64,000 nt of DNA from Corella eumyota. Taxonomy: Eukaryota; Chordata; Ascidiacea; Phlebobranchia; Corellidae. The notes below the pieces were generated by a model. It saw nothing but the letters and a program-made list of their open reading frames with translations, searched no databases and had not been told where the DNA came from. This document shows, in pieces, positions 49,432 through 62,157 of the stretch (position 1 is the first letter of the stretch; each line of letters opens with the position of its first letter). The stretch is taken from NCBI GenBank assembly GCA_963082875.1, contig OY720101.1, positions 8,432,001-8,496,000 on the forward strand, in the 5' to 3' direction. A program made the position numbers and the translations under genes.

Positions 49432-52400
49432 TTAAAGCTGTGTTGATTCCTCGAAATTTGAATGCAGCGAACTTTTTGATGAAATGGTTCCGTTTGTATT
49501 TTTAAAATGGATTTTTCCGTTTCCGTTTCCGTTTTCGTATGGTTTTTCATCGGTTAGATATGCGCCATTCATAACCTAAGCCAAAAATTTTAAAAATATG
49601 TTTTTTTGTAAGTTCAGTTTTGGGTGTAGTCTCTTAAAGGGAAACAAATAACATTTAAATCTTTTTGATGATTTTTTTAACTTTTCAACATTAAAGCGCT
49701 TAATTAAAAAATTTACGCAATTAGTTTTTTTAAAAGAATAAGTTTAATATTTTACCCCTTTTTTTTCTGGCCAGAGATCGCCAGAAATTATTTCGTTTTC
49801 TTCGAAATCACTTCCGGCACTGCAGCGCGCCCACTTGCGAAACGATTCCGGCAACCAATTAAATATCCAGTGATCGAACAAAGACAAAACTAACTTCGGA
49901 TCAACTTGTTTTCTTTGTCGCCAGCCGCCTTCGAGTAGTAAAAATATAAATTAATTTGTTTTTAAAATTAAAATATGCAGTCACTTGTACTTTACGGTTC
50001 CCGGAGAAAACTAAGAACCGGAAAGTACGAAAGCGAATTTGCTAGGACCGTAAAGTACAAGAGTTCTGTTATCCTTGTTAAAGCTCAATTTAAAATAAAA
50101 AACATAGTAAAATACGTACACGTTAGAACGCTAAGAATCAGTCCAACTAGCACCGTGGCACCGAAACCGATACAACTATAGTAAACATACGATACTGAGT
50201 ATAGGCCGGCTACTGCCGGGTATTCCTCTGTTGTTGTTGTAGTAGGTTCCAGGGTTGACATAAACATTGTGGTCATTGTGGAGTTTGGATCAATGGCCTG
50301 TTTTCCAAACATATTTTAAGTTGATTCAAGATTTTTAAATTATTAAGAATTTTTTTGTAATTAAACTTTTTAAAAACATTGGTAAAGAATACTGCTAATG
50401 AAATAAACAACTTCTAAAAATATTCTGTACAAAATAATTCCAATACATTGGGCTTAATTAGAAAAGTTGACACAGGCAAAAATAATCATTTTGTTTACCT
50501 CGGACGTACATCCAGCAGTAGAAAGTGGAAGGGCTCTTACAAATTCATTAGATGCCGGGTATGTTCGACTTCCAATATAAACCCAACACGACATCGCAAG
50601 CCCTATTAATACCCCAACGAATGCCCCCTAAATCAAAGCGTAATTTTTTATTGTTTATTTGTTATGCATAATGACCTACGATGGGACTTTAGTTTGCTTT
50701 AGAATTGAGAACAAAACTATGTCATTACGTTCAAAAAAGAAAAAAAAAAAAAAAAAATCAAAAAAAAAAAAAAAAAAACATATATCAAAAAAAAAATCGA
50801 AATGTCAGCTTTTATTTTGTTGCCTTAGTATTTTATTAGCCAACAGTAAAATTTAACGCGATTTTAATACCTATAACAATTTAATGGTACTTACAATTGA
50901 GTTAGCAAACGGAAAAATAATTCCCAACGTAAATAGTCCTACTAAAGGCCCTCCAACTAAACCTAAAATACTTAAAGCGGCCTCGAGTACGCCACCTAGC
51001 TGCGAAGCGACGTACGCCATACCGATACATAAAAACCCGTACAAGATCACAAACCCTGTTTTAAAAAATATAATGCTAGGTTATTTTCTATATGTAAATT
51101 TGGTATGACTATTTTTAATTTTAGTTTATAATTTTAATACGGTTTCAAAAACTGTGTTTTTTATTTAAGAATTTTCCTTATATACCAAAGTGCTTATCAT
51201 CGCTATTTTAGCACAGTGGCATTCCAATGTAATTTAGTACACAATTGTAATAAAATGGTAATAGCATATAATTTAGAAATACTAGTTTGACAAAAGAGGT
51301 TAACCGTATAATTTAGTACAAAAATACCTTTAGAAAACCAAGTGTATTTATTCTCTGTCCACTTTGTATTTGGTTTAATGAAATCTTCAACTGTTACAGT
51401 GGCCATGGCGTTTATCCCCGATGACACAGTACTAAAATGTAACAAAAGACACGCTTAATTATTGTTAAAAAAGTCGTGTTATCACTAAAAGTCAGTCGGC
51501 ACTAGATTAAGCATACGTCTTGTCTTGGTAAAGGCAATGATTAGGCAGGTTCTTTGTGGTTTAACAAGTTCAATTGTAAACATCATATAAGTTCCAAAGC
51601 AAACTATGGAAAATGGCGAAACATATAAATAGCATTTTATATTTTTGCTTGTTTTGAGCACGCCTATAGAAATCTTCGTTTACTTTAAAGCCGCATATAC
51701 ACTCGTGACGTTAAAGGTAAATAGCCGGGTCCTATATAGGTGAAGGATTTAAATAAATTACCAATTTATATGACGCATTTGCGGGATAACCTATCACTGG
51801 AAATTAAATTCGCCTTTCCTTTGAATAGACTGTAACTGCTACATTGTGTGTACTTTTTAGGCTTACTATGGGTATCGTAACACTGGGGTTTAAAACGTCA
51901 CGGCGATTGACGACGGTGGGGATCGAACACAGATCCTTCACTGTTGGTATTTTTATTTACCTTAAACTTCCAGAAAAAACGCAGGAAACAACTAAACCAG
52001 TGGCTCCTGGGTTGTTTGCAAATATATCCAAAGCCAAGTAAGGCAAAAGCTAAAATTAATAATTAATACTTTTAATATCATCTTAATGTAAAAACTGAAT
52101 TTACATTAGGTGCTAAATAATCGTAAAATAAAACTTACCTGGTCAGACGCGCCTACAGCACCAGTTGAAAGTGGATCGCAGTCATAATATCTTGCATACA
52201 TTATCACTCCGTTCATAATAGACAGGCTGATAATAACAACTAGCCCCAACCAGTTTAGATATAATGCTCTTGAATAAATATAAAGTAGTTTTAACTTCAA
52301 ATTTGAGTAATACTTAACGGGTCCAATTTGTAATTAAACGATAGATGAACCCAAAGCATTTTTAACATTCAAATATTTAAATTTCATTCGTCGTCTTTTG

Positions 52401-54608
52401 GTTATTTATTTTTTTAAATTTTTAACATACCCCTTGGCTTGTTTTTCGGTCTTGCAACACAGATATCTTTGAACTTGTGACTGGCTCACGCCGTATATGC
52501 CAAGCCACAGAAATGAGCCACCCACCAAAATACTCCAAATAGTGTGACGATATCTGGGGTCAGTTTCAAAACTAAAAGAAGTAAAATTCAAGGAATAGTT
52601 AACTCAAAAAATTAAAAAATAACTTTGTAGGGATTTAAGTGGTTTAAGGAGTTTATTAAACAAATAGGTCGTTATATTTATTGGTATTGCGTCGTTTGCA
52701 ACATTAAATTTAAAATAAACATATAAATAAAGCCATATCCTGTTTTTAAGAGCGTGCGGCAAAAGTTTACGATATTTTTTAAATCAAATTAGCAATTGAT
52801 TTATCCCATAAAACAAGTCAACCGTACTGCATTCAGTTTATAAAGTTAAATTTTAGGCAAAAGGTGATAATAAAAAGTATGTAGTTCTTACTGTATAAAA
52901 TCAATTCTCCCATTTTCTTCGGCTATTTGCCAGGCGTTCGCAAAACCCCCCAACTCGATACTGCCCTTTATGGTAACAGCCAAAAATCCGGACAACATTA
53001 TAACAGCTTGAAACACGTCAGTCCATATCACAGCCTTTAAGCCGCCCTGTTTATGATTAAAGTTAATGTTGGTTTAGGCGATAAATGCTTTAAGTAAATC
53101 AAATTAAAATCTGCCCCTGTTTTTTATTATTTTTGTTAAGTGATGATATTTAAACAACAAAATTTAGTAATAGTTCATTGACCTGAAATAAACTCCTACA
53201 AAGAACTGAGGACAAAAAAGTAAACAACTAGACTGTCTGAATAAACTTACGTTAAAGCAATAAAAAACTGGGCAATAAAACCTTATGCGCTTACACCATC
53301 TTTTCCAGGTTTAAAAGTAAACAAAAATTTAGGTTTAATTATAAACCATATAACATATTTAATTTAAAAAGTTTTTGATATCAAAATTTTTAAACTTCTA
53401 TAGTTTACCAATGTTGTGTAAAACGTACACACGATTCCAGTTGAAAAGACTGCTGCCCATAAGTTAAATCCAGTTGCTAAACAACAAATGTGTTATTAAA
53501 TAATTTATAGATTTAATAACTAATTTTATAAAATGCATACAAAAATAATTTTCGTAAGTAATACCTTGGTTTAGAGCCAGTGATGGCGCGTAAATGACAA
53601 TACCTATGTAAAAAATATTCTCGGCAATAAATACAAGTGTACCAAGTATTCTAACTGGTTTATTAAAACGGGCTTCCAAATACTAAAAAATAAAATTAAG
53701 TTTTAAAAAGTTTATCTATTGATTATAAAACTTAAAAAAATTTTGTGCACGATGATTTAACTTTGTTTGCATTATGCCGTACCAAGAAATCAATTTATAT
53801 GATTTAGCTTATGTCAATATAATTTTACCACCGTCACTCACTAAATAGTTACTAAACAACATTTGCTTTACCTCGTAAGTGCTCGAAATTCCCATTCGAT
53901 AAAATATAGGAATAAATATCTCTGATGTCACAATGGCAACAATAAGCATCGAGCCTAAAAACCTTAAAAACAAAAATGTGTACTGGTTCAGTAAACAACT
54001 CTATTATTGGCCATATGTGTTTATTTAAATAGTCAATTTTGTTAAAAATGGGGCCTGAGAAACTACAAAGGCTGTAAGCGTTTTAATATTTGCATAAGTT
54101 ATTGTTATTTCGTTTAATGTCAAAAGGTATGTGATATTAGTTGGCAAACACACTTTATGCAAAAATCCAAGCATAAATTACCATAAGTAATAAGTTAATG
54201 ACCTTTTTACGGTAATTATAAGCATGTAATGGTAAAAACAGGCTTACCACCAGTACATTGTGCCATATAGATAGACTTCAGCTGGCGTCCCAAGAACTGT
54301 TACAGCAGACATAAAACTAACTGACAACGATAAAGATACTGGCACCATGCCCATAGTTCTATAAAATATCAACACATTTTAATTATGCAAAACATGTGCA
54401 CTGTAAAATCACAGTAATGTAGCTTTATGTAAATGACATGTATATATAAAAGCATTTATCTAGAACTCATTTTTTACCTTCCGCCCATAAGGTAATCTTT
54501 AGTGTCAGTTGACTTTCTGTCTTTGACAGCAAAAAATATTCCAATTACTGCCGAAATTCCCAAAGTTACGCCAAAAACGGCGTAATCAGCTGCCGAAAGA
54601 GTCGCCAT
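49432..54608 (-). CDS. Sodium-coupled monocarboxylate-type transporter (SLC5A8/12-like)
   Basis: 640 residues from fifteen exons: 54478-54608, 54248-54358, 53872-53962, 53565-53682, 53409-53476, 52892-53046, 52431-52571, 52139-52268, 51961-52049, 51328-51431, 50895-51055, 50499-50627, 50120-50297, 49756-49928, 49432-49575; total length is in frame. Sodium/solute symporter fold at the plasma membrane. Landmarks: [18 protein letters not shown] (TM1), [60 protein letters not shown]...[54 protein letters not shown] and [15 protein letters not shown]. These follow SLC5A8 closely; SLC5A5/6/12 share most of them, so substrate is inferred. The C-terminus ESTQL is a class I PDZ ligand, like the human SLC5A8 ending. 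Confidence 0.92.
50738..50792. repeat. Poly(A)-rich simple repeat in an SLC5A intron
   Basis: Runs of A broken by single G, TC and C bases, near the 3' end of intron 11 of the transporter gene. The lysine-rich frame across it on the plus strand is not a gene. Confidence 0.8.
51845..51960. repeat. Possible SINE-head remnant in an SLC5A intron
   Basis: GGTGGGGATCGAACACAGAT reads in reverse as a tRNA B-box (TTCGATCCCCACC). The match does not extend into the SINE body seen elsewhere. Abuts exon 9. Confidence 0.3.
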
Positions 54609-56301
54609 GTCCAATTTCAAGTTCTTTATTCAATTAAATAAGAATTTCAACTTAATTAAACTTAATTTTTAAACAGTTCGCTAGAAAAAATGTTTTTTTA
54701 GCAATTAGCCTGTGATGAAACATTAACTACCACTGCGTTAGTTTCACTTCACACTTTTCAATTTAAACATGACTGTTAAATTTCAATCGCACATTTCAAT
54801 AATAAATATTATGTTAATGAGTCATTTAATTTCAAAAAAAAGTTGAGCACACTTGTTTACTTTATCTCGTTTTAGCTTTTACTCTCTTATACCAGCTATG
54901 AACACTAAAACTTTTAAACGTATATTTAAATTGCTTTTGATTATATTATAAAAGAAATCCTAGCCCTGCATATTTAAATAAGATTTTCTTTGCACTAAGA
55001 AAAAAAGTAGTTCTTAACAGTAACGTCTTGACTTTATTTCTTTGACTACACACAGCCATTGTGCATTCAGAAACGCCTTTTACAGCAAATATTGACATAG
55101 TTTAATTGCATTCGGCATTTGCACTATTATGTCGTTGTGTAATTTTCTTAAAAAAGGTTTTGTTTTTTAAAGGATGTTTGTTTTGCTTTAAGTAATAATG
55201 AATATGCCCAAATCATTAAAACGTAATACGAATAATAAGCCATTGTATTAAAACGTTAAAAACTAACTAAACTATTGTTCACATAAGTAGTCCAAGTTCC
55301 TTTAAACATTGTATTAACGGCTTTATATGCAAATTAATTAAGGATTATAATAACACGGTAATCTACATGCAAATAATCACATCGTTTTATTTACATTTAA
55401 CAAAGGTGAGTCTTACAAATATCAGTTACGTAACTTTAGGTTTAGGTCGTATAGTCGATATTTTCAGGATAAATAAATACCCATAACCAAACCAAACGAG
55501 CTATCTTCTGGCACTACTGCTTTTAAATTAGTTTTACGGGTTAAGTAGTATACCTTAAGCTTAAGTCTTTGCTTTTTTTTATTGTACACGTAAAGACTAA
55601 GATAGCTAACAATAAATTGTTTAATAATTTACCAAAAAAGGGATTTTTTTACCATTAAAAGAATATCAAGGCTATCTTACAATTTGCAAAATTTATTTAT
55701 TAACCTTTAGATCACAGCTTACCTTTATGCCTAAAGAAATATCACTGAAAATAAAAGTAATAATATAAACTTTGACAAAATTTGTTTAAACAATATTGTG
55801 GGTTTTAAATTAAGTATAGTCGGTCAACCCAACCGGTTTGCTTAACGAAAGGGAAGGCGAATTCGCAATTAAATTTATTGCAAAGTTAATATTTGCGATT
55901 TGTAATCAGTCACATGGTTGAACATGTTTCTGTTATGTAATTGCAATTTGAAATTGCAAAAATACAATCAATATTGGACATGTATTAGTAGAAAAAAGCA
56001 AATTACATTTTTTTTACAAAAGGGTTTAATAAAACATAAAGACATTATGTTACAAAAATATATTACAAAAATAAAGTATACAACAAACAAACAAATAAAA
56101 ATGTCACTATTTAAACTATTTTGGATCAAAATGCTTTCAATGGCCTTATGGCTTCTGCTAAATCATAGCAAATAATAATATTCAGACAATAAGGATAATA
56201 TCAATCAAAACTGCCTAAAGCGTCTTTAGATAAACTTTGTCATCATATGTTAAAGTTGTATAAGTTTGACCTTTTTACACCAAGGATAAATAAATATTAA
56301 A
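54609..56301. other. Spacer between the transporter and the GNAT gene
   Basis: SLC5A promoter and 5' UTR on the left, GNAT 3' UTR on the right. AT-rich; the 85-codon frame at 55918-56175 is Lys/Ile-rich and not credible. No repeat recognised. Confidence 0.45.
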
Positions 56302-56931
56302 CTATTGTAGTTCGGTTATATTTTGTTTACAGGAAAAAGCAACAACTCTAGCGCTGGTATGCGGCTTTAAAATCACGTCTTTAAACGGTCTAAGCCCTGT
56401 TTTTTCGTCCACATATTCGGAATACTTAATTTCATTTACAATTTGTAAACCTGGCATTTTGGTGAAATAAGATGTTGTTAAAACAGATATAACGTAGTCA
56501 CAATCAATTTCTTTGGCGATTTCTAAAGTGGCGCAGAATAACTTTGTTGAAATCCCGAGATTTTGAAAATCTTCGTGGACAGTTCGAAGGGAGGTATGCA
56601 TCACTTTTTTAGCGTTAAGTTTTTGAAGCATATTATTCTCAAGACAGTTAACAAAACGATATTTAATTTTACGCCTTTCGTCTTCAATTATTTTAACCGG
56701 GCTTTCGTAAGGCTTTTCTGTGTCTTCGCATAAACTTAAAAGCACACCAACTAGCCTACCAGTAGCTCTGTGGTATGCACCAACAGAAGTACCATGGGAC
56801 AGAAAGTGCAATGCTCCGTGGGCATCTATTTGTGCGCCTTCTACTGGGTCGTACTTTAACATTCGTTGAAGAACGGTCTTGCCCGAATAGTGGTCTTTAA
56901 TAAGCTTTAAAACGTCATCTGCATTTTCCAT
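56302..56931 (-). CDS. GNAT-family N-acetyltransferase, arylalkylamine-like
   Basis: 209 residues, intronless. GNAT proteins move acetyl from acetyl-CoA to amines. The layout fits the invertebrate arylalkylamine/dopamine N-acetyltransferase group: an N-terminal helix-strand part, a beta-strand segment GAYHRATGRLVGVLLSLCED (the 'GxxVGxxL' strand), a helical insert, then TSLRTVHEDFQNLGISTKLF. In the last stretch EDFQNLGISTKL takes the place of the acetyl-CoA loop (usually RGxGI[AG]xxL); the typical Arg/Gln-x-x-Gly-x-Gly/Ala signature is degenerate (QNLGIS). Two later strands include CDYVISVLTTSYFTKM. The distant loop means substrate cannot be predicted. The stop lies about 1.7 kb from the SLC5A start. 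Confidence 0.75.
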   Translation of the reverse strand: MENADDVLKLIKDHYSGKTVLQRMLKYDPVEGAQIDAHGALHFLSHGTSVGAYHRATGRLVGVLLSLCEDTEKPYESPVKIIEDERRKIKYRFVNCLENNMLQKLNAKKVMHTSLRTVHEDFQNLGISTKLFCATLEIAKEIDCDYVISVLTTSYFTKMPGLQIVNEIKYSEYVDEKTGLRPFKDVILKPHTSARVVAFSCKQNITELQ

Positions 56932-57822
56932 GTTTATTCTTTTAGTTTCAATATCATTTTTTTGTTTTTTATCTATTTTAAATTTATTTTACAACGTTGC
57001 CAAAAATCTATATAACCGAGCAATTTAATTTTTTTAAAGTTAAAATCTAGTTTTTGCTTTGTTATATATTCTTTGTAGTACAATTATAACAATAGTATAA
57101 CTGTGAATTATTTTTATATTTAGTGTTAATAGAATGCGATTTAATCTATACATCTATTTCGGAAATATTAACCCTATATCGTTTATTGATGTAACGTGTT
57201 TACGTTAAGGAAATGCTTACGATAACGTTATATGATTACATTATTTCATAGTAAATTGTAAGGAAATGTTAGGTTAATTAAAGGAAAATAACAATTTTTA
57301 ATTACAAAAACAATAACACAAATATTTAACTGAAAATGTTTATTAAAAAAAATATCAAAATATCGCATGGGTAATATGATAATAATAAGGTAATTGAGAA
57401 CATTTAATTTTATAATATTGTCTTCAATTTAAAAAAATATATTCCACTTTAAAATGTATGTTAAAGTTTGTTATGATGTAATTTTAATACCTGGAGGCAA
57501 TTTAGATTATTACAAAACGTGTTTTAGAATTCGACATTTTATTTTGTGCAGCATTTTTTGTGAACAATTATATATATATTAACTTATGCAATAACTTGAA
57601 TTAAAAATCTATATTATTTTAAATTTATAAGTTAGCATTGCAGAGAAAAGATTAGTATAATATTTTTAAAACCTTACTAAAAAACGTTATTTTATTGTAA
57701 AATTTTTAAATGAAGTATTAAGTCAAAAAAAGTTATAAATATATTATATGCACACTTTTGAGTTTATTTTTTGCACTTATATTTAAGCACAAATTAAGTA
57801 AATGTTGTAAAATATCATCAAA
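56932..57822. promoter_or_regulatory. Divergent region between the GNAT and cobalamin-binding genes
   Basis: Very AT-rich, no coding frame. Should contain the promoters of both divergent genes. No repeat recognised. Confidence 0.45.
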
Positions 57823-60528
57823 ATGAAAAATATTGGTATTTTAGTGGGACTTTTGTTGTTATGCGTTTGCATCGTAGCTTTGCCACCACCGCCAGTATGT
57901 GGTAAGAACATTTCTCAATTTGTATTTTTTAAATAAAATAAAATGTTTTGATATTTATAAAACACAAAAAAAATTAATTAACAGAATAATAATTATTTTG
58001 CTATATTTATGGATTAATTTTTTTTAATTAAATTTATAATTTAGTTTCACGCATTAACCAAAACACAGCCTGTAGTATTATGCAACGAAAATTACATAAT
58101 TTAAATTAGTGATGCTTTTGTTTCTATATATTTGCTTTTTATTTTATAGATAGCAAAGGGGTAATCAGTTCTCGAGATCAAGAAAATATACAAGAAAACA
58201 TCGATCGTTTGATGATGACAAGGAGGTTTGATTATGGATGGGCTAACACTCCTGAAGCAGTTTTGGGAATACAACTTAGCAACCAAACGGCTTTCTTTGG
58301 GCGGGATTTAACTATTCAAACAATGAGAAAAGAATTAAAAGTGGAAATAACTAAGCAAGTTTATTCAACGTTATAGCAATTTTATGTTTGTTTTTATTTC
58401 TATTATACCGGCAGCGTGATGTGGTTGACAGAACTTTTGGATTTACCAAATGAGATCCAGAGTTCGATCCCCATCGCTCTTATGCTGCTAGCGCCCTTAA
58501 GTAATGCGCAATAAACGGTATTGACTCCTGTTAGGCCAATACTTAAATAGCAGCTTATAATTAGCTGGCAATTATAATCTATAATATCTTAAACTCCCAA
58601 AGCTTAGGCAACTCAACTGCGGCGGAGTAACATATTTTCTCTAAGTTTAGGTCATGAAGTCGACCTTTTGCATCGAGGATAAATAAAAATATATGTAAAA
58701 AAAATTATATAACAATTTTTAGGTTAAAATTGTAATGAGCGTTTATTTTATGTAATAGGCCGGATTCTAGTTTTGGGAAAATCGGTTTATATGTCATGGC
58801 AGTTCGGTCTGTGTGTTTGAATCCGAGAAACTTTTCCGGAGTCAATGCCATTCGTTTTCTAAGAACTAACGTTGCTCAACAATTTAAAAACAACAGTAAG
58901 CATATAATATATTTTAAAATTTTTGGGTAATTTTTATCAAATAAAACAATAAAAATACAAAAATTTGATTTTTAAAAAAATTCTAATTTTACAAATTATT
59001 TTTTTTTTAATTTTTGGTGTTATTTATCTTATTTATTAAGGTTTTTTTTTTAGATATTTCTGACGTCAAGCAAGGTTGGTTTTCGTTTAGTCTTGGAATC
59101 CAGGCAATTTGTTTAAATAACATCCCAATCCCATTCTTAGTTTTACAAAAATTCTATCTTGCTCAAAATTCGGATGGAAGTTACGGCGGATTTCATTCAG
59201 TTGGTAAGAGATTAATATCGTTATTTTTTTGCTTTGGTATTTTTGCTTTAACTGTTTTGCGTTTATTATGGTATATACCACAATGTTTAACATTTCTATT
59301 CCGAATTTTACGTACTACCTCAGGCAAACTTTTCACTTGGAAATTTTACAATTTTCAATACCTAATTTGGTATATGAAAACGCGAATATTTTTAATTGAA
59401 AATAAATAGAAAATGGCAAAAAGCCTTAAGTCAAAACTGTTCCTCTTGAAAGTTTTTTTGTCTAGATGACACGTCACAAGTATTGGTGGCTCTTAGTTGT
59501 ATCTTTCGCTATCAAAGTTTAAAGAATACGCAACGAATAACACAAGCTATTCGCGACAGTCGGCAATTTTTGTTTTCTCAAATTGCAATCGGAAATGATG
59601 GCAAGTTGGTTATTGGAAATTTATTTTCGACGCCTTTGGCTCTGCTAGCTTTAAAGGAAACAAATAGCATGGGGACAGATTACCAAGCATTGTACAGACC
59701 AATTTGCAGGTTAATTTTAATGTAAAGCATATTTTAAAACACATGTACACCCATTTGTTTTTAAACACAGCAGCACGAAATGGTTTTAATGGTTTTTGCA
59801 ATCCATGCGCTTATGCTAATTGTAAACATAACTTCTTTTTGAAACAGCTTGGCAGTTCAAAGCTTAAGTGAATCTGATAGCAAAACAGAAGGAGTGTTAT
59901 CACAACGTTTACCTGCATTGTCTGGAAGAAGTGTGTTTAAACTACGAAAATGGTCATGTCTTGAACCAGGTTCAAAATTAAGATTATGTGTCTACACTTA
60001 TTAACTCGCCCCAATCTTGCTATTAAAAAAAAATATTTTGATATTTTAGTTTCAGTTCCTGCTGGCTACTTTCCTACTTTTAATCCTGATAAAACAGTTG
60101 AATGTAACTCTTTGCTGCCATCTGGTACAACAATAAACGTCGAACTTGTACATATAATAGATATGTCTTCTAATGATACCTTTGTGTTGGACAATATTAA
60201 AGAGAATAGTACCTTGTTAGAAGCTATGTCATATGCCCAGTGCTTTCAGGGTTTTAGGTAGACCTATATAAAACTTTTTTTTACTTACTTGTGTTAATGT
60301 AACAAAAATAGTATAATTACTAAATTCACAAACATGTTTAGCTTTATGACAACGGATTCAGCTTTTGGTCCTTTTGTAACTTCTGTACAAGGCCAACGTG
60401 CCGACTCAACTCAGCGGGAATTTTGGTCTTTGATTGATGGCCGAACGGGGTTATTTTTACCTGTTGGAGTAATGGGATACATAATGCAGCCAGGGGATCG
60501 CATTTATTTTAAATTGGCGACGTTCTAA
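57823..60528 (+). CDS. Transcobalamin/intrinsic-factor-like cobalamin-binding protein
   Basis: 443 residues from eight exons: 57823-57901, 58150-58354, 58759-58895, 59054-59203, 59466-59709, 59848-59969, 60050-60257, 60342-60528. A signal peptide (IGILVGLLLLCVCIVA) predicts secretion. Residues to about 320 form the alpha-helical cobalamin-binding barrel: FGKIGLYVMAVRSVCLNP, FSLGIQAICL, NSDGSYGGFHSVDDTSQVL (cf. the TCN VDTxAMA-type turn), GNLFSTPLALLALKE. The rest is the beta domain (DUF4430-like) with VPAGYFPTF, FGPFVTSVQGQ and FWSLIDGRTG. It closes over B12 in the vertebrate proteins. Length is close to human TCN2 and CBLIF. Intron 2 needs a GC donor (GCAAGT at 58355) to stay in frame and carries a SINE. 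Confidence 0.85.
58408..58712 (+). mobile_element. tRNA-headed SINE inside intron 2 of the cobalamin-binding gene
   Basis: Same family as 35723: head CCGGCAGCGTGATGTGG, B-box GAGTTCGATCCCCATC, body with CAATAAACGGTATTGACTCC, end GCATCGAGGATAAATAAAAA and an A-rich tail. More diverged than the other two long copies, hence older. It makes up most of the 404-bp intron. Confidence 0.85.
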
Positions 60529-60839
60529 TTGTTTGGTTATGTTAAACTTGTATACCATTTCAAGTTAATTCATACGTGTTGCTTGTAAAAAAATACTAAT
60601 TGCAGTGGTGATATAGCAAATATTAGCTAGTTTTTTTTCTGTAACAATTTGAAGTCGGCTTTTTTAATATGTAATTAAACGAATATGCTTGTATGTAGTC
60701 AGTCAATTACTGCAAAATCGTAATTTGATCTACAGTTATTTACTATGTAAGTTTAAAAATTATCTCTGTGTGTTTAGATGCGAAGTTAGTGAAACGTCGT
60801 TGTGTAGTTACCCAGTAATTTAAGCAATACGGATCATGT
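60529..60839. other. Spacer between the cobalamin-binding gene and the first tRNA
   Basis: 3' UTR of the cobalamin-binding gene and 5' flank of the tRNA gene. No coding frame. Confidence 0.5.
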
Positions 60840-60913
60840 GGCCGGTTAGCTCAGTTGGTTAGAGCGTCGTGCTAATAACGCGAATGTCGCGGGTTCGATC
60901 CCCGTACTGGCCA
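60840..60913 (+). tRNA. tRNA-Ile(AAT)
   Basis: 74-nt cloverleaf. Acceptor GGCCGGT/ACTGGCC, D-arm GCTC-GAGC, anticodon stem TCGTG/CGCGA with loop CTAATAA (anticodon AAT, read as IAU), T-arm GCGGG-TTCGATC-CCCGT, discriminator A. No intron. A T-run (TTTTTT) directly after the gene is a pol III terminator. All elements intact. Confidence 0.97.
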
Positions 60914-62010
60914 ATTTTTTTAAACGCTTTAAAGTTTGGACTTACTGACATCTTTTTGGCGAACCATAAATAAAAATAGTAAACTTTAACTAGAATATTT
61001 GATTTTTATTTAAAACCGTCTTCCCACCTCCTTTTTGCATAGATAAAAAATACGATGGGTGTTAAGTAGACTATTCCAACTTTAACATTTTTGCAAAAAA
61101 AATGTTTTTTTTAATGGACTTAAGTAACAAAAACATATAGTTTCTACAAATATAGTAAAATTTAATGATAATTAGCTTAAAAAATTAACCTAAATTTAAA
61201 AAATGTTCTTATTGGGAAACACTGTGCAGCCTCGTGGTTTTGTTTACATTTACAAGATTTGAAGATAGGCATGAGTTTTGATAAGTTTTCAAAAGATCTA
61301 ACAGAGAACACAACTAACTGATACCAAATGTAACTTAGAAATGTGTAAGTTTTTTAATATTATCTTTACAATGAATCCAAATTATCCTTCTACGTGTAGA
61401 CTTATCAAAATTTACTTTTAGAGAGTGGTGTGTGCCTTTGTCATAGCTTTTGTTGCAGTTAATGTCCAAATGAAAAGTTTTTTAGGGGATGGGAACTACT
61501 AAATAACATATTGCAATCAGATAAGTACAATCATTTACGAATTCAATTTTTAAATTTTTTGTTATTTTGGATACTGGTAAATGCCTTGAGCTAAGAGCTT
61601 TGATAGTGTTTGTAGGTAAGTGTGTGTAGTGAAGACATGTTTGACTTTTTGTAAACACCCAAGAAAAAGTGTGAAATTTGGGTAGCTTTAACCCTAATTC
61701 TTACAATCTACTGGCATGTTTTTATTTTAAGAACAAAAACTTTTATGGTTAACTAGATGCAGTATTTAAGCGATTTTTTTTAAATATAATTTTTTGTTAA
61801 ATAACATCAACTGAGCTAACAAGACACATGTTGTGTCAACTATTATAAGTTGTCATTAATTTAAACATATTGTGTTGTTGTTCGTTACGATAAAACAACA
61901 AAAGAGTACTCTGACCCATTGTTAAACCACCGAAAAACGACAAATTTCTGGAAGAAAATATAAGCAACTAAGCCATGCGTTACTTTTATAGAAGAATGTA
62001 AACAAAAAAA
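60914..62010. other. Spacer between the single tRNA gene and the tRNA array
   Basis: No coding frame. From about 61925 the sequence matches the flank that precedes the Ile gene in each array unit (AAATTTCTGGAAGAAAATAT, AAGCAACTAAGCCATGCGTT). Confidence 0.55.
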
Positions 62011-62084
62011 TGGCCAGTACGGGGATCGAATCAGCGACATTCGCATTCTTTGCACGACGCTCTAGCCAACTGAGTTAACCAGCC
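62011..62084 (-). pseudogene. tRNA-Ile pseudogene (array unit 1)
   Basis: Matches the tRNA-Ile body, but the anticodon loop is altered (CAAAGAA in place of CTAATAA, with no U at position 33) and the T-stem and D-arm carry extra changes. Not expected to work as Ile tRNA. Confidence 0.8.
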
Positions 62085-62157
62085 AGATGCTGTATAACCT
62101 ATTTACGAGTTGTCACTATTTTGAAGCAATTCTATTGTTTAGTAAAAAACATATACG

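Noticed and set aside
50659-50856. 65-codon frame with a long lysine run on the plus strand
   Set aside because: The lysines come from a poly(A) simple repeat inside an SLC5A intron; there is no start context or similarity.
55918-56175. 85-codon plus-strand frame between the SLC5A and GNAT genes
   Set aside because: Lys/Ile/Asn-rich composition typical of AT-rich noncoding DNA, no domain, no splice partners.
58355-58390. GT donor at 58359 (after ACTAAGCAA) for the transcobalamin-like exon 2
   Set aside because: Joining at that GT puts the next exon into a frame with a stop within four codons; the GC donor four bases earlier keeps the frame and the family sequence.
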